Assembly: GCF_965638725.1 (NCBI RefSeq)
Contig: NC_134950.1
Coordinates: 22,162,932 to 22,226,931 of the forward strand
DNA length: 64,000 nt
DNA from: Aptenodytes patagonicus
Lineage: Eukaryota > Chordata > Aves > Sphenisciformes > Spheniscidae
Reading direction: 5' to 3'
The notes below the pieces were generated by a model. That model was not told the origin of the DNA. It searched no databases and saw only the letters and a list, made by a program, of their open reading frames with translations. Position 1 is the first letter of the stretch, and the number at the start of each line of letters is the position of its first letter. The translations under genes and the position numbers were made by a program. Of the stretch, positions 1-11,152 are shown in pieces.

Positions 1-1199
1 ACAGCTGCCACACTAGTGAAGGACATTTAAAAAGGAAGTTGAGCTCTGCTGTGAGCTGGGGGAAGGAAAGGGATGAATGAGTCAAAAGCCAAATCCAGAC
101 TTCTCCTCAGACTCTTGTTCTGAGTGCTGGTGGTATATGAATACATTTCTGACAAGCCCTAGAGAGGCAGTTAGAGACAATGTCCAGTAACGTGAAAGAT
201 ATTAAAAATGTCCATTAAGCCAATAAATGAATAAATAAAACCTTTAATTTCAACTGTACCTGTAGTTCACTTGTGCTCAGCAGAAAGAAAAAATGCATGC
301 TTTTATGTACAGGGAAGAATGATCTATTGGGGCAGAAGAAAACATACAGAAAGAGGAAAGAAGACTTTGAATGACAAAGACAGGGGAAAAGAGCCAAAAT
401 AAAATGTAGGAAATGTGATGAGAGGGTAGGCAAGAAGAGGAACAGAAATAATTGTTGATGGAATACTGTTTTTTTTATTGTAACTTGTAGACTTTAAAAA
501 GGAAGAGAAAAGAACAATGTAATCGTGTGGTTGAGGGGTATGGTAAACAGAGAGGCCAAAGGGAATAGCTGAACAACTTGCAGAGGAGACAGCTGAAGAT
601 AAACAAACATCCAGACTTCCCCAGCTCACAGGACAGAAACAAATGGGAGAAAACAGAAGCCAAGTAAGGTCTGCAGAGAATGAGAGGTATGTCTCAGTGT
701 AATGCCAAGGGAGAGACAGACCTGCCTTTTCATCTGTACAGCTGAAGAGGACCTCAGTTTACTGGGCATTTCTTCTACTCTCTTCTCAACCACAGGGCAG
801 CTGAAGGAATAGACCTAATACTGGATTGGGGTAAGAACTGTTCTACCACTGAGATAAACCTTAATGTCTTTGAGGCACTGAAGCTGAATTTGATTTAGAA
901 TTTTAAAAAAATGTGCAGAATGTGCCATTTTCCCTGGTACCCCTGGTTTAGGGAGATCGGGAAGAGCAAACTTGCCTCCTTTGTCTGCCATCCAGCTCAC
1001 CTCCAGCACATGGGTATGCATGTGTATAGTTACAGAAGCAAACTGCATTAGTCCACTCAAGTGCGTGACTCCAGTATGAGTGTAATGACAACAATATTTG
1101 TGAGGTGGCACCCTGGTTCTGGCACAGCACATTCACAAATTAACACAAGCTTTTGCTGTGCATGTCTAATATGTTTTCTTCAATGCTTCCTGTAAAAGT
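1..1199. other. Non-coding, nothing recognised
   Basis: This AT-leaning sequence lies beyond the last DCSTAMP exon that I can identify. Several short open frames occur on the minus strand, but they overlap each other in different frames, are rich in Phe, Ser and Leu as expected of AT-rich DNA read in reverse, and match no family I recognise. The missing terminal DCSTAMP exon could lie here or further left, but no frame resembling its end was found. Confidence 0.5.
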
Positions 1200-1850
1200 C
1201 ACCACAGAGTGGCTGAGGCTGGCAGGCACCTCTGAAGATATCTACTCCAACCCTGCTGCTCTGAGTTGCTCAGAGCCATGACTAGTTGGGTTTTGAGTAT
1301 CTCCAAGTATGGAAACTCCATAACCTCTCTGGGCATCCTGTTCCAGTGTTTAACCACTCTCACAGTAAAAAAAAATTTTCTTATGTTTATGCAATATCCC
1401 GGTCAGGTTCCTGGCCTTTATGTTTGGAAATGTCTTCCAGGGGAAATTGCTCCATCACCTTCCCACAGATTGAGGTGAGGCTGACAAACGTGTGGTTTCA
1501 CAGATCCTCCTTCTTGCCTTTCTTGAAGATGGGAGTGACATTCGCTTTCTTCCAGTACTCAGGAACCTCTGTTGATCACTGTGACCTTTCAAACATAATT
1601 GAGAGTCACCTCACAGTGACACCAGCCAGCACCTTCAGCACCCATGGGTGCTTCCCATCATGTCCTATGGGCTTAAGTATGTCCAGTGTGTTTAAGTGCT
1701 TTCTAACCATGTCATCCTTCATGGGGGTAAGTCTTCCTTGTTCCAGAATTTCCCTCTGGTCTGAGGGGCCTGGTGTGGCTGAAGGTCAGTCTTACCTGCA
1801 AAGACCAAGACAAAGAAACCTTGGGCTTTTCCATGTCCTTTGTCACTAGG
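1200..1850 (-). mobile_element. CR1 LINE fragment with internal deletion
   Basis: The sequence reads as a CR1 non-LTR retrotransposon on the minus strand. Positions 1200-1390 correspond to the element's 3' part, as in the copy at 7345-7490. Positions 1420-1850 correspond to the reverse transcriptase region around the block GVTVAFFHSSGTS of the copies at 8.6 and 22.8 kb. About 1 kb that lies between these blocks in the 7.3-9.3 kb copy is absent here. The terminal CR1 3' octamer repeats are also missing. No intact reading frame remains, so this is a dead fragment. Confidence 0.85.
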
Positions 1851-2736
1851 AGTGGGGTCAAGCATCTAGGTAAAATGTTTACAAGAGCTGAACATTTTGT
1901 ACTGAATTACAATTAGCTTCCCAAGAAGGATTGCCTTTTATCACTGCCATGACTCTTGCCAATTTGAGGGAGCAAGCTAAGCAATACTCAGTAAGTTGCC
2001 CTGCCAGTTAGTGGTGGGAGTCCCAGCGTTCAGGTACAACACTGTTTTGTAAACCCTTCAAGGTCTCACCTATCCTACCAAAGAATAATGGCTCTTTTTC
2101 ATAATCAGTCATTCCCACTAGGTTTCATTCCCTTAAGTAAATACAAAGTACAGACATGGTATTGTCCTGAGAGTGTACTCCCGAATTCAAACTCCTAACA
2201 CATTTAGGCATCTATCCCAACCATTGACCCCCATCTGAGTCATTTCAATGAACTATTCCTGTGTGCTGCAAAGCTTTCCCTTGCTGCTTGCAGAACAACA
2301 GAGAAATGGTATGCTGGGTGGCTACACACCATCAAACAGGAAAGGCAAGAAACTCCAAGAGAAATTTTGCCCCCTGATGCCAAGTGAAGCCAGTAGTGTT
2401 TTGTGGTAATGCTGTCAATCAGACCTGCCCCCGCCTTTGGGTGTTGTAATCAGTAGGAGATCAGGGCTTCTTACCACCTTGTCCTTTGGGACTGAAAGGA
2501 GCACATCCAACTCCTACCAGCAATGAACTTGTCGGGACTCAGCCAACAATGCTCAGCTCTTGCTGACATTTAACTCCTTTTCCCCTTTCATCTGCAATGA
2601 TAACAAGAGTGAAGGAATACATCCCCTTGTCAGTAGTACCTGGACAATTTGTGAAAACAAATTTATAGCACCCTTTATTTTACTCCTTTTTCACCAGGAT
2701 GCTTTTTGCTGCTGGTCCTTGACGGTAGTACCTGGG
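1851..2736. other. Non-coding, nothing recognised
   Basis: This is unique-looking sequence between the CR1 fragment and the solo LTR. The only open frame of note, about 86 codons on the plus strand at 2560-2820, runs across the LTR boundary at 2737 and is therefore not credible as a gene. Confidence 0.5.
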
Positions 2737-3313
2737 TGTCCTGGTTTTGGCAGGGATAGAGTTAATTTCCTTCCTAGTAGCTGGTACAGTGCTGTGGTTT
2801 GTGTTTTGGATTTAGGATGAGAACAATGTTGATAACACACCGATGTTTTAGTTGTTGCTAGGTAATGCTTACACTAGGCAAGGACTTTTCAGCTTGCCAT
2901 GCTCTACCGACTGAGAAGGCTGGAGGTGCACAAGAAACTGGGAGGGGGCACAGCTGGGACAGCTGACCCAAACTGGCCAAAGGGACATTCCATACCATGT
3001 GACGTCATGCTCAGTACATAAACTGGGGAAAGCTGGCTGGGGGGGCCGCTGCTCGGGGACTGGCTGGGCATCGGTCGGCGGGTGGTGAGCAATTGCATTG
3101 TGCATCATTTGCTTTGTATATTATTATTATTATCATTATTACATTATTATTATTGTTATCATTATTTTATTTCAATTATTAAACTGTTTTTATCTCAACC
3201 CACGAGTTTTTCTCACTTTTACTCTTCCAATTCTCTCCCCCATCCCACCGCGGGGGGGGCGTGAGCGAGCAGCTGTGTGGTGCTCAGTTACCGACTGAGG
3301 TTAAACCACGACA
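2737..3313 (+). mobile_element. Solo LTR of an avian endogenous retrovirus
   Basis: The element begins TGTCCTGGTTTTGGCAGGG and ends TTAAACCACGACA, so it has the TG...CA termini of a retroviral LTR. Its sequence is of a type I recognise as common in bird genomes (ERV, probably ERVL-like or ERVK-like; the exact family is uncertain). Promoter-type signals are in plausible order: a perfect TGACGTCA site at 3000-3007, a TATA-like TACATAAA at about 3015-3022, and an ATTAAA polyadenylation signal at 3178-3183 after a TTA-rich stretch. There is no gag, pol or env sequence beside it, so it is a solo LTR left by recombination. No clear target-site duplication is visible, which suggests age or a slightly misjudged edge. 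It transcribes opposite to DCSTAMP. Confidence 0.8.
3119..3180. repeat. TTA-rich simple repeat inside the LTR
   Basis: About 60 bases are made mostly of TTA/TTATTA units with scattered C and G interruptions. The tract lies in the 3' half of the solo LTR just before its ATTAAA signal and is probably length-polymorphic. Confidence 0.85.
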
Positions 3314-5673
3314 CTTTAGCAAAAGAGGACATAGCCAGGCCATTCAGAGACATTCAGCACAACCCTCAATAATGCATGGCATTAATCTAGCAATTTCTAG
3401 AGACAAATTGTTGGCAAACTGGCAACCTGAACCACCTGTGTCCATGGAGGAGTGATACTTTGGAAGACACAAAGGAAAAAAGGCTTGGTGTTTTTCAGGT
3501 GGAAAATAACTTCTGACACTTGCTACTGGAAAGTTTTAAATAAGCCTTTATTCATTCAGATAACAGAGACATCGATCAATGGCTGTCCTGGGACCATGCA
3601 CATATTATAGAGGAACAGAGTAGAGTTTGCTGTTCTTATGCAACCTAAGGAAGGAAGTTAGCTCTGGCTGAAAATCAAGAGTGCACTGTGTGTTGGGTGG
3701 ATTTTTAGCTCTACATTAAATCTCCAGTGCCATGTCAGTCAAGCCATCCCTATGTATTTATGCTCTTAGCATTTGTTCTTGTGTCATATGAAGGTCATGC
3801 TACCAATGTTTGTTGAATAGGTGAAGCACTCAGTATTGGCTCAGTTTTGTTTCATTGAAGTCAGTGGTGGCTTTAGCAACATAATTGTGCCCATTTTTGC
3901 CACTTCTGCAAGCTCCCTCGGACTGCAAGATTCGAAGCATTGTTTACCTCTGCTCATATGCCCCTACACCTCAAAACCAGCTTGTTTGCACCCAGAGCAC
4001 CTGATTCCTCTGTATTCCAGCTCTCATGAGCATTCTCACTTCTGCACTTGCTACATTACCTCTCTCACGACCATCAAAGATACAGGACAGTCTGCACTAG
4101 CAATACAGTCTACAGATATGTGAAAGTGGGAGACTAAGACCAAGTGAGGAATTCCGTGTGGGAGACTAGGATTAGAAACTTCTGAGAGACAAATCAGAAA
4201 AAGTAAGTGGGGGAGCCAAGGTGGGAGGGAGAGTTTGTCTGGGCTAGAAGACTGACAGGGCATATAGAGCACTGGCCCTGCAGAAGAGACGGCTACAGAG
4301 GCAGGAGCAGGTGTGTGAAGCTAGGGATGGGAAAGAACCAGGCTGAGCGGTTTGGGGCAGTTGAGAGTCGAGCCTGATTGATAGAAATGTCTAGAAACTT
4401 CTAAGCCCACTAGTCAGGTTCTTGGCCAGCCCAGAAGCCGATGGACAACCTCTGCTGTGTCTTCTATCTTCAGTGTCTGGCAAATGTGAAGAAGACAAAC
4501 CTGCTGCTGCCATTATGTCCTCTGTTAGCTCAACCCAAAGAGGTTTGTGCTGTAGTCCTAAAAGCTCCAAGATGTTTGATTGCTTTTACACAGAAGAACA
4601 GACCCTCCATGGCTTTCTAAAGTACCAGATAACACAGACCCCAAGTTGAAAAACAAGTATTAATGCAACCCAGAGCTCTCTGTGAGGAGAGCACACTATC
4701 TTGTCTTATCATGGCTTGTCTTCCACACATTTCCAAAATACTGCTGATTAGCCATTGATCCTATTTTTAAATTTTAAAATTGAAATTCCATAGGAAAGAT
4801 GGATGCAAACCACACGTCCCTGTGGAGCTAGAGCATCTCAGCCTTATCCAAAGATTCACTTGGTCTTTTTCACACCATGTTGTCATTTGCCACACTCCTT
4901 TCTTTCTTCCTTACTGCCTCTCTTGCCTTGAGTATTGGAAACCAAAAGTTGATCTGAAAAGACAGAAATATGATGCTATGATCATGGTATTACTGAGTTG
5001 GAGATCACCTAGACACTAACATCCTGTATAGTCAGTATTGAAGGCTATTGAAAAAACCAAACCAAACCAAACTACATGTGTCTGCAGATATCTATCTGGA
5101 TTTGCCATAAATATAGGCATGTGTGTTTGTATTTCCATCAGTGCATATATACATACATATCCAGGGTGAATGTTTTTGCAAGCAAAAAGTTCTGTTTCCT
5201 GTGGTATTTGCAGTTGCACTCCCACTGTGTTTTAACACAGAAATATATCATGTTCCATTTTGCTAAGCAACAACTGAACATCTTTCTCAACATTAAGAGG
5301 CTGCTCACAAGTGCCTCACATTTGCTGTCTAGATTTCAGGAATACCTGTTGCGCTGGAGGTACTTTTCATACATTCACAAAAACCAAGCTTCTTCTCTGG
5401 AGAGCTCTAAGTCTGAGAAGTATTTTCTTGCCAGCACATAGTCATTTGGGTGTATCTGTGTCATGTCTGATGCATGTGTGTTGAAGGACAGAACAAAACA
5501 ATTATATGTTCTAATCTTACCAATAGGCAACTCGTCTCCAGCCCCTGCGCAGAAGAGCACTGGGGAAAGTCTATTAGCACATAATTGAAATGAACAAGTG
5601 TTTAAGTACTTCCTGGATCTGGCTACTAACCTGAGAGAAGGAGATTTTTTTCCCCCTAGATCTGATGGCTTAC
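3314..5673. other. DCSTAMP downstream intron or flank
   Basis: This stretch lies immediately downstream, on the minus strand, of the splice donor that ends the 5674-5994 exon. It should therefore begin as an intron. I searched the minus strand for a terminal exon resembling the basic, aromatic C-terminus of mammalian DC-STAMP and did not find one. Short plus-strand frames (for example 3821-4123 and 5076-5441) have no recognisable similarity. Confidence 0.5.
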
Positions 5674-5994
5674 CGTTCTAGCAAACACATTCTTCCCAGT
5701 TTTCTCTTGTAGCTTTGCTCTTTTCTTGAGTAATTTTGCATGCAAATAATGTATCCGTTTCATCTCAGTGTCAGGATAAAATGAAGTTGACACGAGTATT
5801 TTAAGTTGGGTCAGGAGGCCAGAGAATAACCCAAAAATGATTAAGAAGAAGATGATGACTCCAAGCTGGATCCATGTCGTGGAGAGAGTGAGCTCTGGCT
5901 GAGGGATGCAGTCATGCTTAAACAAAGAGATCTTGAAAGGATCAGTCTTTGCAATATGCTCTCTCATACCAATGATAAAGCTGTTCTCATTCCT
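5674..5994 (-). CDS. DCSTAMP: DCSTAMP coding exon (C-terminal part)
   Basis: This 321-bp exon encodes 107 residues (about 343-449 of the predicted protein) of dendritic cell-specific transmembrane protein. The minus-strand acceptor reads CTTGTGCAG|AGGAATGAG and the donor reads AGAACG|GTAAGC. Both boundaries fall between codons and fit the phase-0 end of the preceding exon at 11153. Family-diagnostic sequences are visible: DCIPQPELTLSTTW, a hydrophobic membrane segment at about residues 386-403, then QLKILVSTSFYP and a basic cytoplasmic tail RIHYLHAKLLKKRAK. These match my recollection of the mammalian protein closely. Reading through the donor meets a stop after five further residues, so either a short final exon lies further left or a read-through form ends there. 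Role: DC-STAMP drives cell-cell fusion of osteoclast precursors and macrophages. Confidence 0.9.
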
Positions 5995-7344
5995 CTGCAC
6001 AAGAAAAGGGGAAAAAAAGAGTTGATTCCCTCCTTTCTTAATATTCCTCCCATTGGACATTCAGATTTACAAAAGACCATAAACCATCTAGTCCATCCAG
6101 TGGCTATATATGCTATGCTCATAACAATATATTTATTGGCTATTTATAAATGTTTCAGACGGCATTTTCACCATTTCTCTTGGGAGACTCCCACAATTTG
6201 GACTGTTAAGAACTTACCTTCTCGGTGGCTCTGATAAACAAATATTTAGCTAATCTGGCTGTAATGGTTTAATATATTCCCACACCCATGAATCTGCTCA
6301 GATCCTCTGTTGGAGGGTCCTTCCTTCAGAGTAAAACAGCAGAGCAGAGTGTGTCCGTCCCCTTGGTTGTGGCTCAGTACGTGATCAGGAGTGCTTTCAT
6401 ACCCACCTAGACAGGTGCTCTGACCACAAGGTTACCACACAAACAAAGCCACCTCTCCTCCTCTAATAGGTGCCTTTGCTTAGAAGAGCTGGTGTCTTGC
6501 ACTGCTTGTGGATTGAAATGCTGAATGAGAGGGACTAAATTAGACACGCTGCTGGGACCAGTATTTCATACTGGCAGGCAACTTTCTGCTCTATGTGTAG
6601 GAACACTGTAGGAAGACTGAATCACCCAGCCCTCTTTTCTGACCATGTCAGGGGTATATGTAGCTCTTCCCTGTGGCTCTTCTAACCACCTTACAGGGGC
6701 CAGGGACTTCTGTTAGATGCTCATTAGAAATATCAGGTGCCCAAAGTACGCTACCCATTTTCAGCCTGTTAGCATTTCCTTGACATTATCCCGTTCCAAT
6801 CTACCTCAGTACATTTTATCCCTAAACTGAACCAATGTACAAGCAAGGAAAAACTGCATTAGGAACTCAGTATGAAACAGTGGCACAAGTCATGAAGAAC
6901 TTTACTGCTCATACCAAGAATAAACATTGCAAGAAGTTGTTGAGTCTGTTCTGCTCACCCAGCCAGCTTTCTAGACTCCCTGAGGTCAGTAGCCCTGAGG
7001 CTTGTTATGACAAACCTGTTGAGGTTAGATTTTACATTTTAATGTGACTAGCCTTCCTTGGGAAACTAGAAACAACCTAATGATGGCATAATTTTTTGTT
7101 TTGGGAGAGTCAACCAGCTCTCCACAGGAGGGAACTCTGCACATAAAGAGAGCAAATTCATAGTACAGGACTCATGAATCGGCCAGACAGGGTCAGGCTC
7201 AGGCCCTCTGTCCATGGATGATGGGACTAAGCTCCTTCTTTGCCCTGACTTGGGTCACACTCAAGGCAGATCAAGATAAGGGGCTGTCCTCAATGTATGA
7301 AGGATAGAAACACAGGCAAAACTACACACAGCAATACACAGAGA
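5995..7344. other. DCSTAMP intron, left part
   Basis: Intronic sequence between the two DCSTAMP coding exons and left of the intronic CR1. I see no exon-like frame with splice sites, no RNA gene and no mobile element in it. Short frames such as 5914-6234 (plus) overlap the real exon in the opposite sense or are chance. Confidence 0.6.
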
Positions 7345-9335
7345 ATAGCTGAGGCTACAGCAAGTTGCTTAGGGCTGTGTTCAGTTGGGTTTTTAATATC
7401 TCCAAGGATGGAGACTCCACAACCTGTCTCAGAAAACTATTCTAGTATTTGATAACCTGAAGAGTAAAAAAAAAAAAAAACAACTTATGTTGAAATGGAA
7501 TTTCCTTTAATTTGTGCCCATCGCCTCTTGTCCCTGCACTGGGCACCGCTGAGAAGAGTCTGGATCCTCTTTCTTACACCCCCCCACCCTCATCAAGTAT
7601 TTATACACAGTGATGAGATCCTCCTGACCTTTCTCTTCTCCAGCCTGAACAGCCCCACCTCTCTCAGCTTCTCCTCGTATGACAGATGCTCCAGTCCTTT
7701 AATCATCTTCTTGACCCTTTACTCAGCTCACTCCAGTATATGCATGTCTCTCTTATACTGGGAAGCCCAGCACTGGACACAGCACTCCAGATGCATCTCA
7801 CCAGAGCTGAGCAGAGGGGAAGGATCACCTCCTCAGCCTGCTGGCAACGCTCTGCCTAATGCAGTCCCTTTCTTTGACATAAGGGCACATTGCAGGCTTG
7901 TGGTCAACTTCATGTCCATCAGAACTCCCAGGGCCTTTTTCTGCAAAGCTGCCTCCCAGCTGGTTGGCCCCCAAAACGTATAGTGCATGGGCTTATTCCT
8001 TCCCAAGGACTGCAAGACATGGCATTTTCCTTTGCTGAACATTGTGAGGTTCCTGTCAGCCCAATTCTCTAGACTTTTCAAGTCCCTCTGAATGGCAGCA
8101 CAATTCCCTGGTGTTTCAGCCACTCTTTCCAGTTTTATATTATCTGCAGACTTGTGTGGCTACAATCTGTTCCTCTGTTCAGGTCATTAATGAAGAGGTT
8201 AAACAGTATAGGTTCCAGTATCTACTCCTGGGGGACATCAAAAGTGACTTTATGCCACTAATCAGAACCTTTTGGGTCCAGCAGTTCAGCCAGTTTTCAA
8301 TTCATGTCACTCTCCATTTATCTAGCCCATGCTTCATCAGTTTGTCAATGAGGATGTTGTGGAAGACAGCATTGGAAGCCTTAATAAATTCACAATCAGC
8401 ATCCACTGTTGTCCCTTCATCCAACAATCCAGTGATTGTGTCATAGAAGGCTGTTAGGTTGGTCAAGCATGATTTAGCCTTTGTAAATCCATGCTGAATA
8501 CTCCTAATAGCCTTCTTGGCCTTCACATATTTGGAAATGGCTTCCACGATGATATTCTCCATCACTTTCTGAGGGATCAAGGTGAGGCTGACCAGACTGT
8601 AGGTCCCTGGATCCTCCTCCTTGCCCTTCATGAAGACGGGAGTGACAGTTGCTTTCTTCCACTCCTCAGGAACCTCTCCCAGGCACCATGACCTTTCAAA
8701 GATAATCAAGCGTGGCCCCACAATGACATCAGCCAGCCCCCTCAGCACCCATAGGTGGCTCCCATCAGGTCCCATAGACTTTGTTCAAATGTTCCCTGAC
8801 CGGATCCTCCTCCACCAAGGGTAAGTCTTCCTTGCTCCAGACTTGCCCTCTAGTCTCAAAGGCCTGGGATTCCTGAAGGGTGGTCTTCCTAGTAAAGGCA
8901 GAGCTGAAGGTGACTCTGAGTACTTTGGGCTTTTCCGTGTCCTTTCTCACCAGGACCCTACTGCACTTAGCAGTGGACCCCCATTTCCCCTAGTCTTTCT
9001 TTTGCTGCTGATAGACCTGTAGAAGCTCTTTGTGCTGCCCTTTGCCTGCCTCACCTGATTCAGCTCCAGGTGGGCTTTGGCTTTCCTGACCCCATCCCTC
9101 TACAATCAGACAGTGTCTCTATATTCCTCCTGGGTCCCCTGTCCCTGCTTCCACCTCCTCTATGCTTCTTTTTTTAAATTTGAGTTTTGTCAGGAGCTCC
9201 TTGCTCATCCAGGCTGGCCTCCTGCTGCCTTTGCTTGATTTAGTTGGGATGAACCATTCCTGAGCTTTGAGGAGGTGATTTCTGAATATCAACCAGCTCT
9301 CCTGAACCCTTCTTCTCTGAAGGACCATATCCCAG
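7345..9335 (-). mobile_element. CR1 LINE, about 2 kb, in DCSTAMP intron
   Basis: This is a long CR1 fragment in the same orientation as DCSTAMP. From right to left it covers the linker after the endonuclease (block RRPAWMSKELLTKLKFKKRSI), the reverse transcriptase N-terminal region (GEVPEEWKKATVTPVF and IQHGFTKAKSCLTNL), later ORF2 sequence and part of the 3' region. Stops and shifts break the frame, so it is inactive. The 5' end and the terminal 3' repeats are missing; the right edge is approximate. A 15-base A run at 7466-7480 interrupts the 3' region. Positions 8557-9309 are almost identical to 22730-23482 in a second CR1. Confidence 0.92.
8557..9309 (-). repeat. Near-identical CR1 tract, copy A (pair with 22730-23482)
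   Basis: A 753-bp segment of the intronic CR1 aligns without a gap, at a constant offset of 14,173 bp, to 22730-23482. Reading both through, I find three differences: two adjacent bases at 8809-8810, and one within the GACTCTGAG/GACACTGAG word near 8915. Sequence on each side of the tract is still CR1 in both copies but is clearly diverged and contains gaps. Confidence 0.9.
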
Positions 9336-10515
9336 GGGACCAGGACCATTTTGCATGCTGGTTTGGTGATGCTAGATGTGCAGCAGCAGGGTTTATATGA
9401 GATGTAAAGCCCCCTTAGCATGCGTAGCAATCTGCCTCCTCAACATACCTCACATTAGACTGACTGACCAGATGATGAAAGCCTCTCTGCTTTTGCACAG
9501 GAATCTGACCTCTCCACGATGGGTCTGACTTGTTATACCTGTGCTGATGGCACAGTTACAGTGAATCCAATGGCTTTTGCACCTACCTTCCTAAAAGAAA
9601 GTTCAGGTAACAATTAGATAGGTAACAATTAGAAAGGTAACAATTAGAAGTTGGCAGCCTCCATCCTTTAAGGAAAAGTGGTTTTCCACTGACACAAACT
9701 GGAAACCTTTGTCTTATGTCTGCCATACAGAGTCTGAATTTCTCTACTCTTTGTTAAGATTAAACTGGACAATAACTTAATTTTTATCCCATGGAAGAGT
9801 TTGATATTTTGATATACAATACAAAATCTCATCATCTGAAGTGTGACAGAATTTGACCAGCAGCTTGACTTCATTTCAGCTAATTTCATTAGTGGTTTAC
9901 ATTTGCCTGAAGTGCTCCCATGCCTCAAGCATGCTGTGCACTATGTCTTCCTTCTCCTTGGTTCAGTCCCAACCAGATGAACGTCCCATGACACACGGGG
10001 ACCACCAGTCTGCCACAACACTGTCTAAGCTGAACCTGCAATGGTATAGCAGTGTCACAGAAAATGTGGTCTGGCTGAAGAAGCCAGCTCAGCGGTTTAA
10101 TATGTCACACATGCAAAAGTGAGAATAAGAATCTGCCAAAGATTGTATGTCCTGTTCTGTTTGCTTGTAATTTCAAGCAACGCACTTATTGCATTGCTCA
10201 CCTTAATAACCTTACTTTCTGGAATTGCTTTTGCCTAGATGAATTTTAGGGGGATGGGGAGAAATGGGAATGAATTCTCGTTATAAGTTCTAAGAGGAAG
10301 TAATAGAAAATGCTGAGTAAGAAAAAAATGACAGAAGAAAGAGCATATATGATATTGTACTAACAGTCAAGCATCCCTTTGAAAACTTTTTGTCTTGAAA
10401 GTATCAAAGGGTTATATGCTTTGGGGAAATGTTTTAAGCCTGATCTTGCAAACTATCAAACTGGACAGCTTTCCTGTGCCCACACAGTATCACATGGGTC
10501 ACACACTCCAGCGGT
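9336..10515. other. DCSTAMP intron, middle part
   Basis: Intronic sequence right of the CR1. It contains a three-copy 15-bp tandem repeat at 9605-9649. Nothing else is recognisable. Frames at 9668-9928 (minus) and 9853-10122 (plus) overlap and have no known similarity. Confidence 0.55.
9605..9649. repeat. Three-copy 15-bp tandem repeat
   Basis: Three head-to-tail copies of AGGTAACAATTAGA(T/A) occupy exactly 45 bp in the DCSTAMP intron. The copies differ only at the last base of the first unit, so the array is young or prone to slippage. Confidence 0.95.
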
Positions 10516-10660
10516 GGAATCTCCAGCCTTAGAAGTATTCACAGACAAGACTGAGCAATCTGATCTGACTCTGAAGTCGGCCCTGTTTTGAGCATGAGGT
10601 TGGTCTAGATGGCCTCCAGACATCCCTTCCAACCTGATTAATCTATGGTTCTGTACGCTA
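10516..10660 (+). mobile_element. CR1 3' end fragment
   Basis: The segment GAGGTTGGTCTAGATGGCCT followed by CCCTTCCAACCTGATTAATCTATGGTTCTG is the CR1 3' terminus, degenerate at the end repeats. It is on the plus strand, opposite to DCSTAMP, and lies in the intron. The left edge is approximate. Confidence 0.75.
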
Positions 10661-11152
10661 CTGCTGCTCCTGCTGGAAGAACCTTGAGATTTCGGCAACA
10701 TGTTATTATTTCGTGTGTATGCAGCCATGCTTTTTTAAATGATGAGCTCCTCACATACTCAGCTAAAGAAAGAATGGTTGGCATCTCTTACATCAGTGTC
10801 ACAGTGGCATTTTGACTATAAAAGTGGTGCTTCACAATTCTCAGCACTGTGAGTTTCCAATTTTAAGCTTCCAGTCTTCTCCACATATATAAATGGAGGA
10901 ATGAAAGTCCTTCTTCCTATATTTACTATCCTCTAGAAATAAGACGACACTTTGGAAAGTGCAGAGAACTGTCTGGTTCCATCCAACATACGTATCTGTA
11001 AAGACAATGGCCCTTTTTGAAAGAAAATGAATGATAATGCCATGAAAGAACTGATGGCTCATTGGCTGTATGTCTGCTCCTGCAGCTGCTGAAGATGAAG
11101 GGAAATTTTTCAACACTAAACTAAGAAATATAAAGTACTGATAAGTACTTAC
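10661..11152. other. DCSTAMP intron, right part
   Basis: This intronic sequence starts at the donor of the 11153-12215 exon. The open frame of that exon continues into it as read-through, but the clean GTAAGT donor at 11152 marks the exon end. No other feature is seen. Confidence 0.7.

Noticed and set aside
1-5600. Possible 3' exons of DPYS, the neighbour expected beyond DCSTAMP
   Set aside because: No plus-strand frame resembles dihydropyrimidinase. The gene is presumably further left, outside the window.
10841-11152. Extension of the DCSTAMP open frame beyond residue 342
   Set aside because: A clean GTAAGT donor lies at 11152, and the next 107 residues of the family are found in frame in the exon at 5674-5994, so the extension is intron read-through.
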